NCBI GenBank assembly: GCA_029204225.1
Contig: CM055103.1
Span: 42,493,368 to 42,557,367 of the forward strand
DNA length: 64,000 bases
From: Diphasiastrum complanatum
Lineage: Eukaryota > Streptophyta > Lycopodiopsida > Lycopodiales > Lycopodiaceae
Reading direction: 5' to 3'
Below are positions 11,430 to 21,449 of this stretch, in pieces. The translations under genes and the position numbers were made by a program. Below the pieces are notes generated by a model. The model worked only from the letters and a program-made list of their open reading frames with translations. It did not search any database and was not told where the DNA came from. Each line of letters opens with the position of its first letter. The first letter of the stretch is position 1.

Positions 11430-14160
11430 TCCCGTGCCTCATCCTGTGCACCATGCGGACCCTACATGGCCTCCCAATCGGTACAATCAAAGTCATCTGG
11501 TGACTCCTCTGGTGTGTTGTCGTAAAAATGCCCATGACTCTGTGATGCACGCATCCAAGCAGCTGCAGAAGGTAAGCCCAAATCACTCTACCCCCTATCA
11601 AGAGCCTCCTCCATCATATCAACATAAGAAGGTATGCCACTGGCACCCCGTGTGTGCCCTGCCCGTCTCCCGGTATAATCTATGGCATGTGTCCCACCTC
11701 TACCACCTGATGCACCTGTGACCCCTGCTCTAGGCGTGTGCCCAACACCTATATCATATGCCTCATCCCGCTCTGATCTAGCGAACACAACCCGAATGGG
11801 CTCATCCTCATCCTGATCATCCTCTGACACTGGCTCATCTGCCTCGTACAATGGAGGCTCTCTGTGCTCAAGCCCGAGCTCCCTCTCTCTCTCTGCCATC
11901 AACTGCGTGCCTAGGTCATCTGCAGGCATGGGATGGGTGCTGTCCGTAGGCAAGTCAACCTGGCGCTCCAAATCAGATATCTTCGTCTGCAACGTTTAAA
12001 ATTTGCATGTCAGATAGACAACTTTATCAAGAAATGAAACCAACATACCAGGATTCAACCAAACTGCTATGGGAGAATAGCTTATCACCTGCAATGCGCT
12101 CGTAATGGTCGGAAGTCTCCTGGCGAGACGTGCGTTGGTGCTATAGAACACCAAGCGCTCCAACTGACTCACTGACAACCGGTTTCTTCTCCTCGTGTGA
12201 ATGAGTGCCCATGTGCTCCAATTACACTCACACACGGAGGCAGCGTGGTCTTGTGGTACGTGCAATGAAATGCTTCAGCACATGTGCACGGGTGGAAGGT
12301 CAACGAAACACAGCAATGGAGAATGAAATGAAATGCATACCTGAGAAAGGACACGCAGTGCAAGACATTGTATGGATGGATAGGTGTTACCGAACATGGT
12401 CCACCAGGTAATGGGAAGTTGCCTCCTCTCTGGATCCTGAGCAGCCGGGTGGCCGAACATGCCCATGCCGAAACGAAATGCAGCGAGCTCCTCCATGAGC
12501 CTGATAGGATCCAAACCTATGTGTGGACTCACCCTCGAATGTACTGAAGCCAATCGGCCTCGAGCTCCCTGTCTGCGATCTGTGTCGGAGAGAGGAAGAG
12601 GGGATGCAGCATGTGTGCAACACTGTGGATACTCCTGTGGAAGTAGTTCCACCACGTCTCCCAGATGAACTTCAGCTCGGTCATCCTGCAGGTGAGAGGC
12701 ATGTGGTTTAGGGCATTACGAAAAAACTTAACACTGACAGAAGAACAAACTAGCAATTACTGAAAAGGATAAAGGCCAATTACATTACTATACTGCTTAC
12801 CTCTCTGGCTGCAAGATGGGCAGCTGCAGGAACTGTCCAATCCGGTCCATGAGCTCATATACCAGTCCAAGTGTCGACCCCTCGCTGTCAGCCATGCGGA
12901 GCACAATGTATAGTGGTCGAAGTAGTCCTGACAATGTCTGTGCATCCCTCCAGAACTGGTCTCCCCTCACCGTGGAAGAAAAGTGCTCCCCATCCTCAGT
13001 GTGCTGAAACGTACTGGCACGCCAAAGATCATTGGCAACCATCTGTAGAATTGACAAAAGTCACCAGGAAGAGGGCCTCACGGACGATGGCTCTAACCCA
13101 GGGAAGTGCACCTATGTCCCCCATCAGAAGGTCTATATCGTGCGCTGCACAGGGGGGTATGAACAATGTGAGGGAACTCGGCCTCTAGCAGTACACCCAT
13201 CTGAAAGAAGTTCGTGGCATTGTCCGTCACCACCGTGACGACATGTTGTGCGCCTATGGACAGGATGGAAGACCTGATGACATCAAACATGAACTCTGCC
13301 GATATGACTCTCCCCCCCCCCCTGCTACAATCCACGACCCTCAAAAACTGTGTGCCCATGCAGCTGGAGACCAATATGTTGAGGATCGGCCTCCTCCTGA
13401 CATGAGTCCAGCCATCGGACATGATGCTGCAACCGTAAGTGGCCCAGTGGCGACGCAGAGGCTCCATCTCTCTAGACAAGGACTCAACCCTATCCCTCAG
13501 CATGTGTGTGCGGACAACCTCTGAACTAGGGACTCTCCAGCTAGGGCTGACAGATTGTGCAAGGCGGAAGGCCCTTCTGAAGGGCTCAGAGTCGGTGATG
13601 GCAAATGGAAGGTTCAGCTCATAAATCAGACTGGCCACGGCCTGTGTAGCCTCTCTGTCCATGTGCGGCTGATGCGCGCTATGAATGCTCTGCTGCCTAA
13701 GAACTCTCCCAGCTGGGCGACGGGTAGCGGACCTCCAGCATGGTGCACCAAACATGACGGGAATGGATGATGACGCGACAGGCTGGGCGCTAGTAGATGC
13801 ATCGCCTGTAGACGTGGAATGGGGAGAGTGGGATGCACTGGCAAGGATGGGTGCAGCAGCATAAGTGGGGTGCACTGGTGGAGGGGGAACATCTGGCATG
13901 GGATACGAAAATTGCTGGCTAGGGAGGTCATCCGGATGGGAAGGGAGGGAGGAAGGGATCTCCTCAACATCCTGGAAGGCGTCGTCACTGGCATCCTGGA
14001 CCTGCTCCTGCTCGAGCTGTGGAGAGTCCATGAGAAAGTCGTAAACTGGGGGAGTGCGAGCAACAGTGGGTGGTGGTGGAACCGCAGTGGCAACCGGCGG
14101 ATGAGATGGGACGGGATCCACCGGTATGGGTGCAGATGGAGATGCGTCTAGCGGACGAGA
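11430..14160 (-). pseudogene. hAT-like transposase, copy 2 (truncated at both ends)
   Basis: This is the same gene as at 805-5150, on the opposite strand. The N-terminal BED finger is lost; sequence begins in the Pro-rich linker at about 14160. The catalytic region (13093-14121) is open through the G-rich tract: 11 Gs here keep the frame, unlike copies 1 and 3. SDGWT, VVTDNATN and a CECNWS version of the dimerisation motif are present, so D, D and E remain although Arg became Cys. The extra C that ends the frame in copy 1 is shared (13152-13157 on the plus strand). About 135 bp is deleted near 13050 compared with copy 1. The AT-hook tail is missing because the gypsy element interrupts the last exon at 11430. 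Confidence 0.75.
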
Positions 14161-14251
14161 TGGTACCTACCGTACATATATAGCATAGGTCCCACAGTAC
14201 CGCGGGACCATACTGGTACCGCGGTACCATGATGGTACCGAGGTACCACAA
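14160..14251. repeat. GGTACC/CCGCGG palindrome island 1, left end of the hAT-like composite
   Basis: The island contains short TA-rich DNA (ACATATATAGCATAG) followed by clustered palindromes, including the perfect 14-mer GGTACCGCGGTACC at about 14215-14228 and further GGTACC sites. An AATAAT-rich stretch follows, then the leader of hAT copy 4. In reverse complement the same order is seen at 20856-20990 on the far side of copy 3. This suggests subterminal inverted sequence of a transposon, although no exact end is defined. Confidence 0.55.
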
Positions 14252-14548
14252 TATAATAATATATTTATTATTTAATATTTTTTTGATTTTTTTTTACCTA
14301 AACCTACCCGCCCCCCTTGCATTTCCTCTGAAATTTTTCTGCGCCCTCTCCGCCCTGCCATCGCTGCCTGCCTTCGATTCCTTGCATCGCCCTTCGCCCA
14401 CGCAACGCCCTGCCTTGCATCTGATTTGCTTCGCCCTGCCTTTGCCCATTTTCAGTGTCTCTCCAACAATGAACCCTGCTGTTTTTTTTCCAGCATTCCA
14501 ACCTTCCAGCTTTAGCTTCATCTGCATTTTTTCCCCAGTTTTCTCCAT

Positions 14549-15898
14549 GGCAATGGTGCAATCCGACCTTTCCGGTCTGTGGGACGAGGTGGACGTTGTC
14601 AGGCGGGTTGCCGACAAGACCAACAAGAGCGGTCAGAAGATCGTGCGTTGCCGATACTGCCTAGTCGAATTTGTTGCGTCCCTCACTCGCCTGAAAGGCC
14701 ACCTGCTCGGTGCACACGCCAAAAATGGTAGCACCTTAAATGCTGCCCCTTGTGGCAGCATGTCCATCCCAGACAGGCAGCGACTACTGGACACCTACGG
14801 GCCACGTCTCGTGGCGGGGGAGAACACCATTCCGGAGGGCGTTCTCCGGTTTTGCACCGCTCCTTATGTGGCTAACCTAGAGTTGCTGCCTGCTTGGCTG
14901 GCAAGCATGGGGAGAGGGAGTATATCCTCGTCCCGTCCCATTGCCCCTCATCCCCCTCAGACAGTTCCGCCACACGCACCCCCATCTGCACCCATTCCGG
15001 TTGATCCCGTCCCCTCGCATTCGCCAGTTGCCACTGCGGTTCCACCACCACCTACTGTTGCTCGCACTCCCCCAGTTTACGACTTTCTCATGGACTCTCC
15101 GCCACCCGCGCAGAAGCAGGCCCCGGATGCCAGTGACGAGGCCTTCCAGGATGTTGAGGAGATCCCTTCCTCCCTCCCTTCACATTCCGATGACCTCCCT
15201 AGCCAGCAGTTTTTGTATCCCATGCCAGATGTCCACCCTCCACCAGTGCACCCCACTTACGCTGCTGCACCCATGCCTGCCAGTGCATCCCACTCTCCCC
15301 ATTCCACGTCTACAGCCGATGCATCCACTAGTGCCCAGCCTGTCGCGTCATCATCCATTCCCGTCACGGTTGGTGCACCATGTTGGAGGTCCACCACCCG
15401 TCGCCCACCAGGTAGAGCCCTTGTGTAGCAGACCATTCGCGGCGCGCATCAGCCGCACATGGACAGAGAGGCCACACAGGCCGTGGCCAGTTTGATTTAC
15501 GAGCTGAACCTACCTTTTGCCATCACCGATTATGAGCCCTTCAGAAGGGCATTCCGCCTTGCACAGTCTGTCAGCCCTAGCTGGAGAGTCCCTAGTTCAG
15601 AGGTTGTCCGCACACATGCTGAGAGATAGGGTGGAGTCCTTGTCTAGAGAGATGGAGCCTCTACGCCGCCACTGGGCCACATATGGATGCAGCATCATGC
15701 CGATGGCTGGACTGATGTCAGGAGGAGGCCGATCCTCAACATCTTGGTCTCCAGCCGCATGGGTACACAGTTTTTGAGAGCCGTGGATTGCAGTAGAGGG
15801 GGGAGAGTCATATTTGTGGAGTTCATGTACGACGTTATTAGGTCTTCCATCCTGTCCATAGGCCCCAACCCCAGCATGTCGTTACGGTGGTGACGGTC
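14549..15898 (+). pseudogene. hAT-like transposase, copy 4 (5' part, decayed)
   Basis: The ATG at 14549 starts MAMVQSDLSGLWDEVD, then the BED finger (CRYC, RLKGHLLG) and the Pro-rich linker, all collinear with copy 1. A TAG at about 15426 ends the frame after GRALV, a one-base loss near 15700 shifts the catalytic SDGW region, and the match stops at about 15898 just after VTVNAT. The G tract here has six Gs and stays in frame. The upstream leader (14300-14548) is preserved and resembles that of copy 1. The copy cannot encode a working enzyme. Confidence 0.75.
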
Positions 15899-15914
15899 AA
15901 TGCCACCAACACTA

Positions 15915-15928
15915 TGATATGTAGATAT

Positions 15929-15963
<35 letters not shown>

Positions 15964-16082
15964 TATATATGTAATTATGGTACCGCGGATCATCATGGAT
16001 CCGCGGTACCAGTATGGATCCGCGGTACCGAGATCCGCGGATAGATATATATATATCATAGATCTAGCGGTATCGGGATCCG
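15915..16082. repeat. (TA)n plus palindrome island 2, junction of hAT copies 4 and 3
   Basis: A (TA)n microsatellite is followed by repeated inverted words GGTACCGCGGATC, ATGGATCCGCGGTACC and GAGATCCGCGG, then a second TA tract and GGGATCCGCGGG, after which copy 3 starts abruptly within its BED-finger codons. The island resembles islands 1 and 3 but uses GGATCC as well as GGTACC. It occupies exactly the place where copy 4 loses its 3' part and copy 3 its 5' part. Confidence 0.6.
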
Positions 16083-19000
16083 CGGGACATTGTCAGGCGG
16101 GTTCCCGACAAGTCCAACAAGTCCGGTGCAAAGATCGTGCGCTGCCGATATTGCTTGGCCGAGTTCGTTGCCACCCTCACTCGCCTTAAAGGCCACCTAC
16201 TCGGCGCACGCGCCAAAGATGGTGGCACACTGAATGCTGCCCCATGTGCCAGCATGTCTGTTCCCGTCAGGCAGCGACTTCTGGATACCTACGGGCCACG
16301 TCTTGTGGCAGGGGAGAACACCATTTCGGAGGATGTTCTTTGGTTTTGCACCGCTCCTTACGTGGTTGACCCCGAGTTGCTGCCAGCTTGGCTGGCACGC
16401 ACGAGGAGAGGGAGTGCATCCTCGTCCAGTCCCTTTGCCCCTCATCCCCCTCAGACAGTTCCGCCTCACGCACCCCCATCTGCACCCATTCCGGTGGATC
16501 CCGTCCCACCGCGTCCGCCAGTTGCCACTGCGGTTCCACCACCACCTACTGTTGCTCGCACTCCCCCAGTTTACGACTTTCTCATGGACTCTCCGCCACC
16601 CGCGCAGAAGCAGGCCCCGGATGCCAGTGACGAGGCCTTCCAGGATGTTGAGGAGATCCCTTCCTCCCTCCCTTCACATCCGGATGACCTCCCTAGCCAG
16701 CAGTTTATGTATCCCATGCCAGATGTCCACCCTCCACCAGTGTACCCCACTTATGCTGCTGCACCCATCCCGACCAGTGCATCCCACTCTACAACTGATG
16801 CATCCACTAGTGCCCTGACTGTCGCGTCATCATCCATTCCAGTCACGTTTGGTGCACCGTGCTGGAGGTCCGCTACCCGTCGCCCAGCTGGGAGAGTTCT
16901 TAGGCAGCAGAGCATTCGCGGAGCGCATCAGCCGCACATGGATAGAGAGGCCACACAGGCCGTGGCCAGTCTGATTTATGAGCTGAACCTTCCATTTGCC
17001 ATCACCGACTCTGAGCCCTTCAGAAGGGCCTTCCGCCTTGCACAGTCTCTCAGCCCTAGCTGGAGAGTCCCTAGTTCAGAGGTTGTCCGCACACACATGC
17101 TGAGGGATAGGGTTGAGTCCTTGTCTAGAGAGATGGAGCCTCTGCGTCGCCACTGGGCCACTTACGGTTGCAGCATCATGTCCCATGGCTGGACTCATGT
17201 CAGGAGGAGGCCGATCCTCAACATATTGGTCTCCAACTGCATGGGCACACAGTTTTTGAGGGCCGTGGATTGTAGCAGGGGGGCGGGAGAGTCATATCGG
17301 CAGAGTTCATGTTTGATGTCATCAGGTCTTCCATCCTGTCCATAGGCGCACAACATGTCGTCACGGTGGTGACGGACAATGCCACGAACTTCATTCAGAT
17401 GGGTGTACTGCTAGAGGCCGAGTTCCCTCACATTGTTCATACCCCCCTGTGCAGCGCACGATATAGACCTTCTGATGGGGGACATAGGTGCACTTCCCTG
17501 GGTTAGAGCCATCGTCCGTGAGGCCCTCTTCCTGGTGACAAAAGTCACCAGGAAGAGGCATGTTCTTGCCATGTTCCGGGTGTTCAGCCAATTGGACCTC
17601 AAGAAGCCAGCCCCCACACGCTTTGCATTCGACTTGGTGGTCATCGACCGTTTGATCAGGTGCAGGGCACAGCTTCTACAGATGGTTGCCAGTGATCTTT
17701 GGTGTGCCAGTACGTTTCAGCACACTGAGGATGGGGAGCCCTTTTCTTCCACGGTGAGGGGAGACCAGTTTTGGAGGGATGCACAGACATTGTCAGGACT
17801 GCTTCGACCACTCTACATTGTGCTCCGCATGGCTGACAGCGAGGGGTTGACACTTGGACTGGTATATGAGCTCATGGACCGGATCGGACAGTTCCTGCAG
17901 CTACCCATCCTGCAGGCAGAGAGGTAAGCGGTATAATAATGTAATTGGTCTTTATCTTTTCAGTGGTTGCTAGCTTTTTTTTCTGTCAATGTTACATTTT
18001 TTCGTAATGCCCAGGTCTTAACATGCCTCTCACTTGCAGGATGACCGAGCTGAAGTTCATCTGGGAGACGCGGTGGAACTACTTCCACAGGAGTATCCAC
18101 AGCGTTGCACATATTGCATCCCCTCTTCCTCTCTCCGACACAGATCGCAGACAGGGAGCTCGAGGCCGATTGGCCGCAGTACATTCACAGAGTTGGTCCA
18201 CACATAGGTTTGGATCCTATCAGGCTCATGGAGGAGCTCGCTGCATTTCGTTTCAGCATGGGCACGTTCGGCCACCCGGCTGCTCAGGATCCAGAGAAGA
18301 GGCAGCTTCCCATTACCTAGTGGACCATGTTCGGTAGCACATATCCATCTATACAGCGTCTTGCACTGCGTGTCCTTTCTCAGGTATGCATCTCATTGCT
18401 GTGTTTCGTTCAAATGTGCTGAAGCATTTCAATGCACGTACCACAGGACTGTGCTGCCTCCGTGTGTGAGCGTAATTGGAGCACATGGGCACTCATTCAC
18501 ACGAGGAGAAGAAACAGGCTGTCAGTGACTCATTTGGAGCGGTTGGTGTTCTGTAGCACCAACGCACGCCTCACCAGGAGACTTTCGACCATTACGAGCG
18601 CATTGTAGGTGATTAGTTATTCTCCCGGAGCATGTTGGTTGACGACTTATACGTTGGTTTCGTTTCTTGATCAAATGGATGTACCAGTACCAACCACCGC
18701 AGTGCCCCTTTCAATACTTATCGTCGCTGTACTTGCCTCCTGCAGGGACGACCCCTCCACATCCAATTCCTCCACCAGCAGCAGGCCCACGGGCACACTT
18801 CACGGACCTATCCTCCACTATCAGCTGCACAGGGACACCCATCTTTGGCTTCTCTATCCCAGCCGGCCGCAGCTTAGGCCCAGCCTAGCCAGCCAGGTGA
18901 CCTGCATGGGGGTGATGAGGCATTGACGACTCCCCTCGTCCGCAAGAGGCCAGGAAGGCCCAAGGGTGCACCGAACAAGAAAGGCAGGGCACAGAAACAG

Positions 19001-19260
19001 CCAGGGAAGAGAGGACGACCTCGCAGGGCTCCAGTTGCTAGTAGAGGTGCAGTATTACAACCAGCTGCAGCAGGTGTTGTTGGTTTAGCCTGCTTGGGGG
19101 CTGATGCGGAGGCAGATTGGGAGGATGAGGATTATGAGTCTTCCCCCTCGGATACATAGCCCATGCCAGTTCCAGACAAGTATAGACATCAGTTGCGAGA
19201 GTCAACTCGGGGCCCTGAGTTGTCTCCGGAGCATTCATCTGATTAGAGCCAGAGCATTGA
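16083..19260 (+). pseudogene. hAT-like transposase, copy 3 (5'-truncated, internally deleted)
   Basis: The coding match begins in the BED finger (GACATTGTCAGG, copy-1 position about 845) and runs through the linker and catalytic region. The catalytic SDGWT has become SHGWT, removing the first expected Asp. The G tract is ten bases including a C and shifts the frame; the extra C at 17442-17447 is shared with copies 1 and 2. A 2-bp loss near 18110 and a TAG at about 18318 (Trp in copy 1) further break the gene. At about 18670 the sequence jumps from the dimerisation intron to the Pro-rich tail, a deletion of roughly 1.1 kb compared with copy 1 (3470-4563). The AT-hook tail (KRPGRP, KRGRPRR) survives at 18950-19040. 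Confidence 0.75.
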
Positions 19261-19759
19261 TTGTAGCTCTGTTATTTTATTTTTAGCAGTTTGCTATCAT
19301 GTTCCATGTTTGGCGGCCAGATGGCCGAACACTGTATTCAGACCATTTTCCATGCTATATTCAGTGTTGGACGTACTTTATTCGCTGCACATTTTGTATT
19401 TGTTGATTTGTAATTGTTATGCTCTATTTTCAATTTTATTTCGAATGGTATGTGCGTAATTACAATTAGTTTCAACTGCAGAGATCGATAGCAAATGCAC
19501 AACACAGAAATACAACCCCCTTTATAGCATTTCTTAAACACACATATTACATTGCAATAGACCAGGCACGCGTTGCACAAAAAACACATCGTACATTAAT
19601 TCATCAGATGTATCAAAGTTACAATACGTTTTCCCGCCATATACAGCTAGGGCTGTTCTTTACACTATGTTAGACACTAAATGCTGCCTCATCTACTGCC
19701 GAAAATTACATAACAACAGTCAGCCACATACGGCTAGACCCCATCTATTCTAAACATTC

Positions 19760-20125
19760 CTACGGATCCTCCACTGACTCCTCGCCCTCGTCAAATGCAT
19801 TGTTCTGTCGCTCTCGCTCTGCCTCCCGATTAGCCCGAGCTGCCTCCTAGTGAGCACGACGGCGGGCAGCCCTTTCCCTGACCATGATGAGTTGCCGCCG
19901 TGTGAAGTTCATTCTGATCTGCTCATCCAAATCCAGCTCGACAGCGGGGGCGGGGGGCACAAGGGGAGCTGGGTGCTCCGGTTCCGGATTTCTCTGTCGA
20001 GCCTGTCGCAGCATCTCTGCAATGTCTGCCTCTTGCTTCCGATGCCTTTCGTTGTGCCTTCGGACATCTTCCTCGAGCTTCCTCCTGGCTTCACCCTTAG
20101 GCCTCGGTGGTATGCGCTCCACCAT
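19760..20125 (-). pseudogene. second, convergent ORF of the hAT-like element (copy 3), unknown function
   Basis: From the ATG at 20125 the frame encodes about 120 residues with one TAG. It has a Pro/Arg start (VERIPPRPKGEARRK), a highly charged helix with EDVRRHNERH, a Pro-rich linker (PAPLVPPAPAVELDLDEQ), a second basic helix (RERAARRR) and an acidic end (EGEESVEDP). An upstream in-frame TGA lies just before the proposed start, so this ATG is reasonable. The relation to the copy at 6400-6695 is clear in both coding and 3' untranslated sequence. I recognise no known domain. It converges on the transposase, whose stop is about 500 bp away, and its upstream region carries two tandem-repeat blocks. 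An accessory role in transposition is possible but unproven. Confidence 0.55.
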
Positions 20126-20149
20126 CTCACGACACCCTGTTTCTCGAAC

Positions 20150-20315
20150 TGGCTCTCACAGCCTCTCACAGCCTCTCAATGGCTCTCTCACAGCCTCCCT
20201 CTCACAGCCTCTCACTCGGTCTGTGACACAGCCTCTCACAATTCCTCTCTCTCACAGCCTCTCACAATGCCTCCCACAGCCTCTCTCTCACAGCCTCTCA
20301 CTGGCTTTCTCATTG
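20150..20315. repeat. CTCACAGCCT-type tandem repeats
   Basis: The 10-bp word CTCACAGCCT and variants (CTCTCTCACAGCC, CTCACAATGC) recur about a dozen times. The block lies directly upstream of the convergent ORF at 19760-20125, in its probable promoter or 5' untranslated region. Long ORFs across it are low-complexity artefacts. Confidence 0.75.
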
Positions 20316-20403
20316 CCTCGTGAGTGCCTATTTAACCCCACAGCCTGTTTCCCCATTTGCACTTGTTGATGATCCCATGTGCTATTGTACCTGCCCCATG
20401 TAT

Positions 20404-20720
20404 TGCTCCCCCACATGCTGCACTCCGATTGGGTCCATGGTCTGCTCCTCCACAGTGCCCATGTGACGATGTACCTGTCCGGATTTGCTGCTCCCCCACA
20501 TGCTGCACTCCGATTGGGTCCGTGGTCCGCTCCCCCACAATGCCCATGTGACGGTGTACCTGTCCGGATTTGCTGCTCCCCCACATGCTGCACTCTGATT
20601 GGGTCCGTGGTCTGCTCCCCCACAGTGCCCATGTGACGGTGTACCTGTCCGGATTTGCTGCCCCCCCACATGCTGCACTCCCATTGACCACAAGGTCTGC
20701 TCTCCCACAGTGCCCCCAGT
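20404..20720. repeat. 85-bp minisatellite, about 3.7 units
   Basis: The word TGCTCCCCCACATGCTGCAC starts at 20404, 20489 and 20574, with a variant at 20659, giving an exact 85-bp period. Units differ at only a few bases; the last one degenerates after about 50 bp. 85 is not a multiple of three, so the open frames across it are chance. It sits between the convergent ORF and palindrome island 3. Confidence 0.9.
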
Positions 20721-20855
20721 ACAGTCCCCCGTATAGTAACATCTTTTTTCTAAACCCTAACCTAGTTTTTCCTGAATTTTTTACCCTGTATTAGCCTGTT
20801 AAAAGGGTTTTTATTAAAATAATAATAACAATAATAATAAAAAATATTATTTTTG

Positions 20856-20941
20856 TGGTGCCGCCCTGGTACCGCTGGTTTGAGGGCGGCACCATAACCG
20901 CGGTACCACCGGTACCATAATGGCGGTACCACGTGCCACTA

Positions 20942-20989
<48 letters not shown>

Positions 20990-20990
20990 C
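20856..20990. repeat. GGTACC palindrome island 3 and (TA)n, right end of the hAT-like composite
   Basis: An AATAAT-rich tract (20815-20855) is followed by GTGGTGCCGCCCTGG, several GGTACC sites with CCGCGG, CACGTGCCACTATGA and about 43 bp of (TA)n. In reverse complement this matches the order and several words of island 1. A TIR-like hairpin GTGCCGCCCT...AGGGCGGCAC is also present at 20858-20891. Confidence 0.6.
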
Positions 20991-21449
20991 AGTACAATGC
21001 CCCTTGGTCCTCTAATAGTAGGATACGAACAATTAGTCCTATCGATAGAGAGTTCCTAAATTGACATCTTGATAGATTGGATAGAAGTTCTTGGTGTAGC
21101 TTACCTATCATCATATATTGTTGTAGATCAGCTTCTTATGTTCGTGAATCTTATGGAAACTATGATCGGAAATCTTTGTATTTGTAATGCTCTTGTCTAT
21201 TTTGTACTCCGTATAGTTTCGCCTATAGCTAGTGAAAAATAATAAATGATGGGCCAAAACGCCAAGTTGATGGCAATTATTGGAGTTTGTCTTAGAGGGA
21301 AGAAACACTATGTTGATGTAAAAATCAAAAATAAACTTGCATGGATTATAAACAAGAAGAAGCCATGTTTTCACCTCAGCACAAAATATCAATTTTTCAG
21401 GTAGCAAGAATAATCTTTGAAAAGTGAAAAGTCTATTCAAAGTGCATAC

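Larger units (their letters stand above)
14165..20990 (+). mobile_element. hAT-like composite: copies 4 and 3 between inverted palindrome islands
   Basis: The segment contains a 3'-truncated hAT copy (copy 4, to about 15898), a junction island, a 5'-truncated copy (copy 3, from about 16083), its convergent second ORF and a distal island. The first and last islands share the order TA-rich tract, CATAG-like word, GGTACC palindromes and AATAAT-rich tract, in opposite orientations. The composite could be two decayed elements in tandem or one unit rearranged by unequal exchange; the sequence alone does not decide. No target-site duplication is recognised, because the flanks are TA repeats. Confidence 0.45.

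Noticed and set aside
13819-14151. 110-codon plus ORF rich in Gly, Trp and Arg
   Set aside because: It is the antisense of the Pro-rich linker of hAT copy 2.
20288-20742. Several overlapping minus-strand ORFs of 108-136 codons with repeated Cys/His/Gly-rich units
   Set aside because: They are produced by the 85-bp minisatellite. The period is not a multiple of three, all frames are open by chance, and no start context or homologue motif supports a protein.
20750-20770. AAACCCTAACC as a telomere-like repeat
   Set aside because: Only one and a half units are present; it is a chance match in an AT-rich leader.
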